64,000 bases of DNA, from NCBI GenBank assembly GCA_039028935.1, contig JBCCHD010000013.1, forward strand, positions 1 through 64,000, read 5' to 3'. Under the pieces are notes generated by a model. It saw only the letters and a program-made list of their open reading frames with translations, did not search any database and was not told the origin of the DNA. The DNA comes from Pseudomonadota bacterium (lineage in GTDB: Bacteria > Pseudomonadota > Gammaproteobacteria > Steroidobacterales > SZUA-146). The translations under genes and the position numbers were made by a program. Below are positions 20,581-30,357 of the stretch, one piece after another (positions within the stretch are counted from its first letter, which is position 1; every line of letters begins with the position of its first letter).

Positions 20581-22863
20581 TTAGTGCACTTCTGCCGGTG
20601 GTGGCGATTCGGGTAGCTCGCCCGGCATGCAAACCAGCGAAATATCGTCGTCAACGACCGTCACCTGGACGTGTCCGCCATCGGCCAAATCGCCGAACAA
20701 CAAGGACTCGGCCAGCGGTCGTTTGATCTTCTCCTGGATGAGACGAGCCATCGGTCGAGCACCCATTGCTCGGTCGTAGCCACGTGCGGCCAACCAGCTG
20801 CGGGCGTCGTCATCGAGTTCAAGCGTGACGTCTTTATTCCCAAGTTGTGATTCGAGTTCAACCAGCATCTTATCGACCACCCGCTCAACAATGGGCAGCG
20901 ACAGCGCCTGGAACTGGATGATCGAATCGAGTCGATTTCGAAACTCCGGGGAAAACAGTCGCTTAATTGCTTCACCGCCGTCCGTGCTGTGGTCTTGCTG
21001 AGTAAAGCCGATTGAACTCCGGCTCATTTCATGCGCGCCGGCATTCGTCGTCATCACAATGATCACATTACGAAAATCCGCCTTGCGACCGTTGTTATCG
21101 GTGAGCGTACCGTTGTCCATAACTTGCAACAGCAGGTTGAATACTTCGGGGTGGGCTTTTTCGATTTCATCGAGTAGCAACACCGAATGCGGATTTTTGT
21201 TGACCGCTTCTGTCAGCAAACCGCCCTGATCGTAGCCTACGTATCCCGGCGGCGCGCCAATCAGGCGCGACACGGTGTGGCGCTCCATGTATTCAGACAT
21301 ATCAAACCGAATGAGCTCGATGCCCATTTGCAGCGCCAGCTGCCGCGTGACTTCGGTCTTACCCACACCAGTGGGTCCAGCAAATAGGAATGAACCCACC
21401 GGTTTATTCTCTTCGCGCAATCCCGAGCGGGCCATTTTGATGGCGGACGCCAACGAATCAATCGCCGGATCTTGACCAAAGATCACCAGTTTGAGGTCGC
21501 GATCGAGCATCTTGAGTGTATCGCGATCCGTGGCCGACACTGATTTGGGCGGAATACGTGCCATGCGTGCAACGACGTTTTCGATCTCAACAATGGTCAC
21601 TTTGTCGCGCACTTCGTCTTCCGGACGCAAGCGCACGTTAGCGCCCGCTTCATCGATCACATCAATCGCTTTGTCCGGCAGTTTACGGTCATTTAGGTGA
21701 CGGTCGGCAAGCTCAGCCGCAGCTTGAAGCGCCTCGTCGGTGTAACTCACACCATGATGTTCTTCAAATCGTGACTTCAGGCCAACCAGAATCTGGTGGG
21801 TTTCGTGGATACTGGGTTCGTTAACTTCAATTTTCTGAAAGCGTCGCGCCAGCGCATGGTCTTTTTCAAAGATACCGCGAAATTCGGTGTACGTCGTCGA
21901 CCCGATACAGCGAAGCTCGCCATTGGCCAGCACGGGCTTGATCAAATTCGACGCGTCCATCACGCCACCCGATGCGGCACCCGCGCCAATGATGGTGTGA
22001 ATTTCGTCAATAAACAGCACCGCGTTTTCTTTGGCCTTCAGCTCGCTCAGTACGCCCTTCAGTCGCTTCTCAAAATCGCCGCGATATTTGGTGCCGGCGA
22101 TCAACGCACCCATGTCGAGCGCATAAATTGTGCAGTCGGCGAGGACATCGGGCACTTCACCGTGATGGATACGTCGCGCCAGACCTTCGGCCAGCGCCGT
22201 CTTACCAACACCCGCATCGCCCACGTAAAGCGGATTGTTTTTCCGACGTCGGCACAAGATTTCCACGGTGCGCGATACTTCCAAGTCACGTCCGATCAGT
22301 GGATCGATCTTGCCTTCCGCCGCTCGGGCGTTGAGATTTGTTGTGAACTGATCGAGGGGGCTTTCAACCTCAACCGCCTCGGTCGCCTGCTCGGCGCGCT
22401 GTTCACTTGTGCTGGTATTCGAGGGATCCGGAATTTTCGACAAGCCGTGCGAAATGAAATTAACCACATCTAAACGCACGATATCTTGCATATTCAGTAG
22501 GTAGGCGGCGTGACTCTGTTTCTCGCCAAAGATCGCGACCAAAACGTTGGTGGCCGACACCTTTTCCTTGCCGCTGGACTGAACGTGGAAAACAGCCCGC
22601 TGCAAGACACGCTGAAAGCCGAGCGTGGGCTGCACTTCCTGTGGCTCGTCAGATTCAACTCGCGGGGTAGTTTCGTTAATGAAGTCGGTCAAATCGCGGC
22701 GCAGCTTTTCAATGTCGCCCCCACAGGCGCGCAGCACTTCCGCCACCTGCGGGACATCGATGAGTGCCAACAACAGGTGTTCAACGGTCATGAACTCGTG
22801 CTGCTTATCACGGGCCGCGTTAAACGCTTCGTTCAGACAAAATTCGAGTTCGCTACTTAACAT
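20581..22863 (-). CDS. clpA: ATP-dependent Clp protease ATP-binding subunit ClpA
   Basis: Hexameric unfoldase that feeds ClpP. 760 residues. N-domain 1-145 (binding platform for ClpS). First AAA+ ring has Walker A GDAGVGKT (215-222) and LFIDEIHT; the second has Walker A GPTGVGKT (496-503) and LLLDEIEKAHPEV. The ClpP-docking tripeptide IGF is at 618-620, which distinguishes it from ClpB-type disaggregases. Starts one base after the clpS stop, so the two are co-translated. Ends at the shared terminator with infA. Confidence 0.97.
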   Translation of the reverse strand: MLSSELEFCLNEAFNAARDKQHEFMTVEHLLLALIDVPQVAEVLRACGGDIEKLRRDLTDFINETTPRVESDEPQEVQPTLGFQRVLQRAVFHVQSSGKEKVSATNVLVAIFGEKQSHAAYLLNMQDIVRLDVVNFISHGLSKIPDPSNTSTSEQRAEQATEAVEVESPLDQFTTNLNARAAEGKIDPLIGRDLEVSRTVEILCRRRKNNPLYVGDAGVGKTALAEGLARRIHHGEVPDVLADCTIYALDMGALIAGTKYRGDFEKRLKGVLSELKAKENAVLFIDEIHTIIGAGAASGGVMDASNLIKPVLANGELRCIGSTTYTEFRGIFEKDHALARRFQKIEVNEPSIHETHQILVGLKSRFEEHHGVSYTDEALQAAAELADRHLNDRKLPDKAIDVIDEAGANVRLRPEDEVRDKVTIVEIENVVARMARIPPKSVSATDRDTLKMLDRDLKLVIFGQDPAIDSLASAIKMARSGLREENKPVGSFLFAGPTGVGKTEVTRQLALQMGIELIRFDMSEYMERHTVSRLIGAPPGYVGYDQGGLLTEAVNKNPHSVLLLDEIEKAHPEVFNLLLQVMDNGTLTDNNGRKADFRNVIIVMTTNAGAHEMSRSSIGFTQQDHSTDGGEAIKRLFSPEFRNRLDSIIQFQALSLPIVERVVDKMLVELESQLGNKDVTLELDDDARSWLAARGYDRAMGARPMARLIQEKIKRPLAESLLFGDLADGGHVQVTVVDDDISLVCMPGELPESPPPAEVH

Positions 22864-22864
22864 C

Positions 22865-23236
22865 TCAATCCACTTCCATCGTGCACAATAAGGGGTGTTC
22901 GTGCTGCCTAGAAAAACTATTTACCTGCGCGACCTTGGTCTCAGCGATTTCGTACGTAAACACGCCACATACGCCCTCGCCTTTAGTATGCACCTCCAGC
23001 ATGACACGTGTGGCCTGCTGCCGGTCCATTGAAAAAATCTTCTGCAGCACGTCCACCACAAATTCCATCGGCGTGTAATCGTCGTTGATCAACATCACGC
23101 GATACAGCGATGGCTCTTCCAGTTTCGGCTTATCTGCCTCAACAACCAGGCCATAATCCGGCTGTTCGTTTTCGCCCGTCATACCTAATCCGTACTCAAA
23201 CTTTAACGATGGTGGCCCGGCCATTAATTTGGACAC
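22865..23236 (-). CDS. clpS: ClpAP adaptor ClpS
   Basis: Recognises destabilising N-terminal residues and hands substrates to ClpA. The core is conserved: [20 protein letters not shown] (the [10 protein letters not shown] binding pocket), [19 protein letters not shown], and [18 protein letters not shown]. The frame opens at GTG 23236 (123 residues); ATGs at 23224 and 23182 are alternatives, the last giving about 105 residues, nearer to typical ClpS. None has a decisive ribosome site, so the start is uncertain. Upstream gene of the clpS-clpA pair. Confidence 0.94.
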   Translation of the reverse strand: MSKLMAGPPSLKFEYGLGMTGENEQPDYGLVVEADKPKLEEPSLYRVMLINDDYTPMEFVVDVLQKIFSMDRQQATRVMLEVHTKGEGVCGVFTYEIAETKVAQVNSFSRQHEHPLLCTMEVD

Positions 23237-23365
23237 GTGCCGACTCTGTTTGCTCCCGAAATTGCTTAATTGCGGCGCAACAATACGTTACCCGTTTGTG
23301 GGGACGATGTCAGCACTTTACAAGGGCACCCGATGGCGCGCCATTAACCGCATCACACTGCGAGA

Positions 23366-25585
23366 CTATTTCTCTTTGTGCGTGAATACCCCGTCCCAGC
23401 CTTCGGGGGGTGCCTCGCGTCGAAAATGCGTGATGCGATCCAGATAAATGCGGTAGACACGCTCTTGCGGAAATGACTGTTGTAGTTGAAAAAATGCGCT
23501 CTCGGCGCTGTCCCAATTCTGTGCGCGGTACGCGCGAATCGCGTTTTTATGTTGACCCAAACGCATTTTCTGAGTGCTTGTCATAGCCGCCTTAGGCGCG
23601 AGTGGCGTGAATATGGCCACGCTTTCGTCTTTGCCCTTGACTCTCACGCGATCGAGCTCGAGAAACTGTATATCGGGGACAGCCTGAACGGTCTGGTCGG
23701 CTACCGCCACGCCCACGCCATAGTGCTTGGTCAATCCCTCTAAACGCGCCGCCAGATTCACGGCATCGCCCATCACGGTATAGGCTTTGCGAAACTGGGA
23801 ACCCATGTCGCCGACCCGCATTTCGCCTGAATTGATGCCGACACCGATCGAAATCGCCGGCCAGCCTTTTTCCGTAAACTGCTCGCCGAGTACCGACAGT
23901 GCCTCCTGCATTTCCAACGCGGTCTTAATCGCGTTGGCGGCGTGTTGTTCATCGTCGAGCGGCGCGCCCCAGAACGCCATGATCGCGTCACCCATGTATT
24001 TATCGATGGTGCCCCGATTTCGATGAATCACGCGCGTCATGGGGGTGAGGTACTCGTTCATCAATTGGCTGAGTTCGCGCGGTTCAAGCCCTTCGGAAAT
24101 GCCGGTAAAGCCGCGTATGTCCGTGAACATCACGGTCATGACCTTACTCGCGCTTTCCATGTTGAAGTCACCCGGGTTACGTCCCATCTCTTCGACCAGC
24201 TCAGGTGGAATGTACTCACCAAAACGGGCCGAGAGCTGACGCCGCCCGCGAGTCTCCCCGAAGTAACTCAAAATCATGTGGACCATGAACACCAGAAAGA
24301 GCAGTCCGAAACTCGATGCTAACGGCACCACGAGATTCGCTTTTGACCAAAGCTGAAGGTTCACCGCAAAGGTAATGGTCGCCAGCAGTAGCATCGACAG
24401 GGTAGCCGGCACCAGTGGCAGTCTGACCATCACGAGGGTACCCAGTACTGCGAGCAGCACGAGTGTGACGACTTCGACACCCTGCACGTAGCGCGGGCTA
24501 TGCATGATGCGGCCGTCCAAAATACCCGAGATCACACTCGCTTGAACCTGAACGCCGCTATAGTTTTCAGAGACTGGCGTCACCCGCATGTCGCGCAGCC
24601 CGATCGCACTCGTGCCCACCAATACAATCGCACCATCAAAGACGTAAGGCGGCGCCTCTTGAGTAAACACGTCGGTCGCCGACACCACAGGGAAGCTGTT
24701 CTCATCATCGCGATACGGCACCAACACGGTGGCGCTCTCATCAACGGGGATCACTCGCGACCCCAGTGTCAGCCACTCGAGATCCAAACCATCACGCGCA
24801 CCGTCTTCGCCGGAGAAAAAAACCAGATCCAGGTCCAGCGAGTCGAGCGCCAGTCCGGTCACCGCCAGCGCCAGCGACGGGTACCAATCGCCATTCCAGG
24901 ACTGCAACAAAGGCGCCCGACGAAAGGAACCATCGAAGTCGAGACTCTGATTGTTGATAAATCCGGTCGCCGCGGCCGCCTCGACGAACATCGGCAAACT
25001 GGCCGTGTAGCTCAATCCTTCGTGTAGCCGAATTTCGCTATTGTGCTGACTTTGGGTCAGGATCGGCGGACCCAGGTTGTTCGTGGGGCTGACCGATTCG
25101 TCGCTGTTGAAGGAAAATCCCACCACGGTTTTGCGGTTTTTGAGACTGTTGGCAAACATGCGATCGAAATCGAACTGCCCGCGCAGTGCCGCGAGTCGCT
25201 CCACAAACATCGGGTCGTCCGACAGCTCATCGCGTGCCAAGCCATCGAGAATCGGCAAAGCGCTGCGTCCGTCGGGCTCCGGGAAGATGGCATCGAAACC
25301 CAGCACACCGATGTTGTAGTCGTCGAATAGTAAGTCGACGAATCGAGCCAGCTTGTCGCGCCCCCACGGCCACTGACCTTGCTCCTGCATCGTGCGCTCA
25401 TCAATGTCGACGATGACGATCCGGTCGTCCCGAGAGTTGGGCAGCGTCATAATAAGACGCGCGTCATACGAGGCCGCTTCCAACCGCTCGAGCACGGCCG
25501 AATGTCGCGTACCGGTGGCGTGCAGGTAGAAGGGAACAAAAATCACCAAAGTGGTGACAAACCGTAGTAAGAGGCGCAGGCTCAC
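23366..25585 (-). CDS. CHASE2-domain class III adenylate/guanylate cyclase
   Basis: 739 residues. An N-terminal membrane helix (about 7-24), then an extracytoplasmic CHASE2 sensor (about 30-365; FDAIFPEPDG and IVLVGTSAIGLRDMRVTP are typical), three more helices (about 370-440), and a class III cyclase domain. Catalytic set: metal ligands Asp489 (FTDIRGF) and Asp533 (MGDAIMAFWG), Lys529 at the purine-selecting position (suggesting ATP), and Asn/Arg in VNLAARLEGL. About 80 residues after the catalytic core resemble a helical repeat (QHKNAIRAYRAQNWDSAESAFFQL). It should make cAMP in response to an unknown periplasmic signal. Divergent from gspC across about 190 bp, a possible shared control region. 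Confidence 0.92.
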   Translation of the reverse strand: MSLRLLLRFVTTLVIFVPFYLHATGTRHSAVLERLEAASYDARLIMTLPNSRDDRIVIVDIDERTMQEQGQWPWGRDKLARFVDLLFDDYNIGVLGFDAIFPEPDGRSALPILDGLARDELSDDPMFVERLAALRGQFDFDRMFANSLKNRKTVVGFSFNSDESVSPTNNLGPPILTQSQHNSEIRLHEGLSYTASLPMFVEAAAATGFINNQSLDFDGSFRRAPLLQSWNGDWYPSLALAVTGLALDSLDLDLVFFSGEDGARDGLDLEWLTLGSRVIPVDESATVLVPYRDDENSFPVVSATDVFTQEAPPYVFDGAIVLVGTSAIGLRDMRVTPVSENYSGVQVQASVISGILDGRIMHSPRYVQGVEVVTLVLLAVLGTLVMVRLPLVPATLSMLLLATITFAVNLQLWSKANLVVPLASSFGLLFLVFMVHMILSYFGETRGRRQLSARFGEYIPPELVEEMGRNPGDFNMESASKVMTVMFTDIRGFTGISEGLEPRELSQLMNEYLTPMTRVIHRNRGTIDKYMGDAIMAFWGAPLDDEQHAANAIKTALEMQEALSVLGEQFTEKGWPAISIGVGINSGEMRVGDMGSQFRKAYTVMGDAVNLAARLEGLTKHYGVGVAVADQTVQAVPDIQFLELDRVRVKGKDESVAIFTPLAPKAAMTSTQKMRLGQHKNAIRAYRAQNWDSAESAFFQLQQSFPQERVYRIYLDRITHFRREAPPEGWDGVFTHKEK

Positions 25586-25776
25586 CGAATTTCTCTAAAA
25601 ACGTACCTTAACTGATTGATTTCGGTTAAAGTTTAACGTAGAAATTGGGGCGGATTGTGTGCGTTGGCGCACAAAACCACGGCGCTGACCTTGTGGTCGG
25701 CAGGAGCCTCCCTTTAGACTACAACCCCTTCCGCTGGACCTGTCGTCGAGCGGGCCTAGAGAGTTCGCACGAGCAA

Positions 25777-26697
25777 ATGGATTTAGTCAAACAATTCAAC
25801 ACTTTGCCAGCATCGGTCGCCGCACCGAAATCGCTCCTTGTGCAGTATGGGCCGACGGTGCTCACGGCCGTGCTGGTTGTGGCCTGCGCCGCCAAGCTCG
25901 CGTCAATGACCTGGTTACTGTTGGACAAACCACAATACGACGCGACCGCCGCCGCCGCCAGCAACACGGCGAGCCCCGCGGCGCCGTCAGCCGGCGCCAC
26001 AGATGGACAGGTGTCCGCCATACAAAACGCGAATCTCTTTGGCGCGTATGTGCCACCATCGGAAACACCGGTTGTGGCCGAACAATCCTTTGTACCCGAG
26101 ACGTCGCTCACCGACCTTACGTTGAAGGGCACGGTTGCCTCGACCACCAACGACAACGGCCTGGCCATTATCGAACGCAGCGGCGAAGAAAACGTCTATT
26201 TGGTCGGCGATGATATTGCGCCAGGTATATCGCTGAGCCGCGTATTTGCCACGGAGATTCATCTGAGCCGAAGCGGCGTGATCGAAAAGCTGCTTCTGCC
26301 GAAACTCACTGAAGGCGCCTCCGTCAGCCGCCCGGCCAACAACCGGCAAGCTGCACGGCCGGCTGCGCGGCAGGTGGTGAGCTCACGTAACGCACGCAGC
26401 AACATTCCGACGAAACTCGGTGATCTCATGCGTCCCCAGCCCGTGTTTCAGGGCGGCAAAATGCAGGGCTACCGCGTGTATCCCGGTCGAAAGCGTGAAC
26501 AATTCAAAGCGCTGGGACTCAAACCGGGAGATCTGGTGACGGAAGTCAACGGCACTCCCCTGGAAGACCCGTCTCGCGGACTCGAGATATTTCGCAGTTT
26601 GAGCGAGAACACCCAGGTATCGGTGACGGTCCAGCGCAATGGCGCGCAGACGTCGTTGGTACTGGATACGAGTCAGCTTAACTTGGGTGACCAGTAA
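25777..26697 (+). CDS. gspC: Type II secretion system protein GspC
   Basis: Inner-membrane component that links the assembly platform to the secretin. 306 residues from the ATG at 25777; the frame is open 44 codons further but that part is not protein-like. One membrane helix (about 23-47, PTVLTAVLVVACAAK), a low-complexity Ala/Pro linker, then the homology region with NLFGAYVPPSETP, TLKGTVAS and YLVGDDIAPGISLSRV. A PDZ domain closes it (YRVYPGRKREQFKALGLKPG followed by DLVTEVNG). First gene of gspCDEF. The 190 bp ahead hold a small hairpin (TGTGCG/CGCACA at 25658-25673) of unknown meaning. Confidence 0.9.
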   Translation: MDLVKQFNTLPASVAAPKSLLVQYGPTVLTAVLVVACAAKLASMTWLLLDKPQYDATAAAASNTASPAAPSAGATDGQVSAIQNANLFGAYVPPSETPVVAEQSFVPETSLTDLTLKGTVASTTNDNGLAIIERSGEENVYLVGDDIAPGISLSRVFATEIHLSRSGVIEKLLLPKLTEGASVSRPANNRQAARPAARQVVSSRNARSNIPTKLGDLMRPQPVFQGGKMQGYRVYPGRKREQFKALGLKPGDLVTEVNGTPLEDPSRGLEIFRSLSENTQVSVTVQRNGAQTSLVLDTSQLNLGDQ

Positions 26698-26793
26698 TCC
26701 ACTCGACATCGATCGACGAGCAGTCAACCGCGCCCGATGGCGTGATATGCAACAACCAATGATAACGCGACAACTACAACAAAGAGACCGTTT

Positions 26794-28812
26794 ATGAGCG
26801 CCATTCGCCTTGCTACCTTTCTCTCGTGTGCCACCACCGCTTTTATAATCGGCGCGGTGACCACCCCCGTTGCAATCGCGCAAAATGAAACGGTGGTCGA
26901 ACAGCAAATGATCACGCCCAACTATAAGGACGTTGATATTCGCCAAATTGTCGAGACCGTGAGCGAACTCACCGGCCGCAATTTTCTGCTCGATGCGCGC
27001 GTGAAGGGCAGCGTCACAATGATTTCTGAAACGCCCATGACGATGGACGCGTTTTACGAAACTTTTTTGTCGATTCTCCAGGTGTATGGCTTTGTCGCCA
27101 TTCCATCGGGTAACACAATCAAAATCATCCCCGACACAAACGTTCGAAATGTCTCGAGCTCCGATCCGCTTCGCACCAGCGGTCGCGCATCCGGTGATGA
27201 AATCGTCACGGAGGTTATCCAGGTGAATAATGTCGGCGCGGCGCAGCTCGTGCCAAGCCTGCGGCCACTGGTACCACAATACGGACACCTGGCGGCCCAC
27301 CCGGCGTCGAACATGCTGATCATTTCGGATCGCGCGGCGAACGTAAAACGCCTGAAGAATATTATTCGACGTATCGACCAAAGCGGCGATGAAGACATTG
27401 AAGTGATCCCGCTAGAGCATGCGCTCGCTGGCGAAATCGTGCGCATTTTAACGACCATGAGCCAGGCCAGCGCACGTGGTGCCGATGCAGCCACCTCAAC
27501 ACCGGTGGTGCTGTCAGCGGACGAGCGCACCAACAGCGTGCTCATCAGCGGCGACAAGACCGCACGCCTGCGCTATCGCACGTTGATTGCGCACCTCGAT
27601 ACGCCCCTGCCTGACGGCGGAAACACACAGGTTGTGTATCTTCGCTATGCGAACGCCGAAGAACTGGCGACCAAACTCACGGAACAGGCTCGGGGTGGTG
27701 CCCAGGGTGGACAAGGCACGGCGCCGACTTCGGCCCCACAAAACAACGTCACCATCTGGGCGGACGCCGGCACCAATGCGCTGGTGATCACCGCCCCGCC
27801 GAAAATCATGCGATCGTTGCGGCAGGTCATCGACAAAATCGATATTCGCCGGGCGCAGGTGCACGTTGAAGCGGTGCTGGTTGAAGTGACGGCCGACAAA
27901 TCCGCTGAACTGGGTATCACATGGGCACTGGATGGTACCAACGATGTTGCGGGAGCCGGCCTCACCAACTTCCCGAACTCAACGTCGAGTGTCTTGAGCA
28001 TCGGCGGCGCGCTCGCGGCGGGCGACGGCAACATTACGGGCATCCCGGCATTGAGCAATGGCCTCACCTTTGGAATCGGACGCATCTCAGAAAACGGCAC
28101 GAGCATCGCCGCGATCGCCAACTTTTTTGCCGGCGACGGTAATACGAATATTTTGTCGACTCCGTCCGTAACCACTATGGATAACGAAGAGGCCGAGATT
28201 CGCGTGGGCCAAGAGGTGCCGTTTTTGACCGGTAGCTTCTCCAACACGGGTGGCGGCAACACCGGCGCGGTCAACCCCTTTCAGACCATTCAGCGTCGCG
28301 ATGTGGGCATCCTGCTGAAAATCACCCCGCAAATTAATGAGGGCGACGCAGTCATCCTCGACCTTGAACTGGAAGCATCGAGTTTGAGCCAGGGCGCTGA
28401 GAGCAACCTCGACCTGGTGACCAACCAGCGAAACATTAAACAGAAAGTGGTGGTCGAAGACGGTGGCATCATCGTGCTCGGTGGTCTTATCGACGACAAC
28501 CTGCTGGAAAATGATCAACGCGTGCCGGTGCTGTCGGCCATTCCAGTCGTGGGCAACCTGTTTCGTTCGCGACGCACGACCAAAGTCAAACGCAATTTGA
28601 TGGTCTTTATTCGTCCCAAGATTCTGCGCGACGGGGTGCAGGCATCGCTTCAGACCAACGCGAAATACAACTATATTCGCGATCTCCAGATTGGACAGAC
28701 GGACGATGTGGCGCTCATCCCGAGCTCGTCACGACCGGCGTTGCCACCGCTTGAAGACGCGCTCGAGCGCGGCATCCAGCAAAGCCCACCGCCTGTAGAT
28801 GGACCACAGTAA
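26794..28812 (+). CDS. gspD: Type II secretion secretin GspD
   Basis: Outer-membrane channel of the type II system. 672 residues with a Sec signal peptide (cleavage near residue 29, after VAIA). N0 domain (about 38-115: NYKDVDIRQIVETVSELTGR), then N1-N3 ring-building repeats (IIRRIDQSGDEDIEVIPLEH; VVYLRYANAEELATKLTEQ), with a Gly/Gln-rich loop near 300-312. The secretin core starts near 370 and includes EIRVGQEVPFLTGS, VGILLKITPQINEGD and VVEDGGIIVLGGLIDD. The C-terminal tail is short and proline-rich. Sits 96 bp after gspC and abuts gspE. Confidence 0.96.
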   Translation: MSAIRLATFLSCATTAFIIGAVTTPVAIAQNETVVEQQMITPNYKDVDIRQIVETVSELTGRNFLLDARVKGSVTMISETPMTMDAFYETFLSILQVYGFVAIPSGNTIKIIPDTNVRNVSSSDPLRTSGRASGDEIVTEVIQVNNVGAAQLVPSLRPLVPQYGHLAAHPASNMLIISDRAANVKRLKNIIRRIDQSGDEDIEVIPLEHALAGEIVRILTTMSQASARGADAATSTPVVLSADERTNSVLISGDKTARLRYRTLIAHLDTPLPDGGNTQVVYLRYANAEELATKLTEQARGGAQGGQGTAPTSAPQNNVTIWADAGTNALVITAPPKIMRSLRQVIDKIDIRRAQVHVEAVLVEVTADKSAELGITWALDGTNDVAGAGLTNFPNSTSSVLSIGGALAAGDGNITGIPALSNGLTFGIGRISENGTSIAAIANFFAGDGNTNILSTPSVTTMDNEEAEIRVGQEVPFLTGSFSNTGGGNTGAVNPFQTIQRRDVGILLKITPQINEGDAVILDLELEASSLSQGAESNLDLVTNQRNIKQKVVVEDGGIIVLGGLIDDNLLENDQRVPVLSAIPVVGNLFRSRRTTKVKRNLMVFIRPKILRDGVQASLQTNAKYNYIRDLQIGQTDDVALIPSSSRPALPPLEDALERGIQQSPPPVDGPQ

Positions 28813-30357
28813 ATGGACGCTACGCCCTCTCTTCCGGATAGCACGGATCCCGTTGGCGAACCGATTGAAGAGCCACCTGAGGCCGAATCGCCCTCGATAC
28901 CCTTCTCGTTTGCACGTCGTCACGGCATTTTGCTGGAAGAACTGGACGAGCATCGCGCACAACTTGCCATTCTCGACACCACGCCGCTCTTCGCGCTGTC
29001 GGAAGCACGGCGCACGTTACGCGTACCGGTATCGATTCGCCGCATCTCGAGCGATGAGTTTGACGCTCTGCTTCAGCAAAGCTACGAAGGCGGTGACTCC
29101 AATCGCGCCATGGAGATGGTCGAAGGCCTAAACGAAGATACCGATCTATTCTCGGTGGCCAATGCGCTGCCTGAGCCCTCGGATCTGCTCGAAGCCGATG
29201 ATGATGCGCCGATCATTCGGCTCATCAACGCGGTGCTGACCGAAGCGGTGAAGGAAAACGCTTCGGATATTCACATCGAAACGTTCGAGAACCGTCTCGT
29301 CGTGCGTTTCCGTGTTGACGGCGTGCTGCGCGAAGTATTGACCAGCCGTCGCGCACTGGCGCCGCTGGTTGTGTCGCGGATTAAAGTCATGTCTAAACTC
29401 GATATTGCTGAGCGCCGAATTCCGCAAGACGGTCGCATCTCATTGCGAATCGCAGGACGCGCCGTGGATGTGCGCGTGTCGACTCTGCCCTCCGGACACG
29501 GCGAGCGCGTGGTGATGCGTTTGCTCGATAAACAGGCCGGCAAGCTGGATCTTGAACAGCTCGGCATGAGCAACGACTCGCAGGCACAATTTAATAATCT
29601 GATCGCAAAACCGCACGGCATCATCCTCGTCACGGGTCCCACCGGTTCCGGTAAAACGACGACACTCTACTCCGGTCTCGAGGAGATCAACGACAACACA
29701 CGCAACATCATGACGGTGGAAGACCCCATCGAGTATTACATCGACGGGATTGGCCAAACTCAGGTCAACACGAAAGTCGACATGACTTTTGCCCGAGGAC
29801 TGCGCGCCATTCTGCGGCAGGATCCTGACGTCGTAATGGTCGGCGAGATTCGCGACTTAGAGACAGCGGAAATTGCTGTTCAGGCTAGTCTGACCGGCCA
29901 CCTTGTGATGTCCACACTGCACACCAATACCGCCGTGGGCGCGGTAACGCGATTGCGCGATATGGGCGTGGAACCTTTCTTGTTGTCATCGAGTCTCGTC
30001 GGTGTGCTCGCTCAACGCCTCGTACGCATGCTATGCAAAGACTGTCGGCAGACGGTCGAACCCACCGATCGCGAGCGCAGCCTACTAGGAATGAAAGCCA
30101 CGGACCGGGCGCCGGTGTTTAAACCGGTGGGCTGCAAGGAATGTGGAGGCAGTGGATTTCGCGGTCGAACGGGCATTTATGAACTCATTACACTCGATGA
30201 CACGATGCGCACGATGATTCATGACGGCGCGAGCGAAAACGAACTGGAGGCCTACGCACGCACCATGGGACCCGGTATTCGTGACGATGGCCGCTTCAAA
30301 GTATTGGCCGGCGAAACAACACTTGAAGAAGTGTTGCGGGTTACACAAGAAGACTAG
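28813..30357 (+). CDS. gspE: Type II secretion ATPase GspE
   Basis: Cytoplasmic hexameric ATPase that drives pseudopilus assembly. 514 residues. N1E domain (about 30-110), Walker A GPTGSGKT (275-282), the aspartate box [12 protein letters not shown], Walker [15 protein letters not shown], and His boxes STLHTNTA. The zinc-binding tetracysteine uses Cys408, Cys411, Cys441 and Cys444 (CKDC and CKEC). Starts on the base after the gspD stop. PilB or MshE are alternatives by fold, but linkage to gspC, gspD and gspF settles it. Confidence 0.96.
   Translation: MDATPSLPDSTDPVGEPIEEPPEAESPSIPFSFARRHGILLEELDEHRAQLAILDTTPLFALSEARRTLRVPVSIRRISSDEFDALLQQSYEGGDSNRAMEMVEGLNEDTDLFSVANALPEPSDLLEADDDAPIIRLINAVLTEAVKENASDIHIETFENRLVVRFRVDGVLREVLTSRRALAPLVVSRIKVMSKLDIAERRIPQDGRISLRIAGRAVDVRVSTLPSGHGERVVMRLLDKQAGKLDLEQLGMSNDSQAQFNNLIAKPHGIILVTGPTGSGKTTTLYSGLEEINDNTRNIMTVEDPIEYYIDGIGQTQVNTKVDMTFARGLRAILRQDPDVVMVGEIRDLETAEIAVQASLTGHLVMSTLHTNTAVGAVTRLRDMGVEPFLLSSSLVGVLAQRLVRMLCKDCRQTVEPTDRERSLLGMKATDRAPVFKPVGCKECGGSGFRGRTGIYELITLDDTMRTMIHDGASENELEAYARTMGPGIRDDGRFKVLAGETTLEEVLRVTQED

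Noticed and set aside
26383-27381. 332-codon minus-strand frame across gspC and gspD
   Set aside because: Spans two real, conserved genes on the opposite strand; Arg/His-rich shadow composition.
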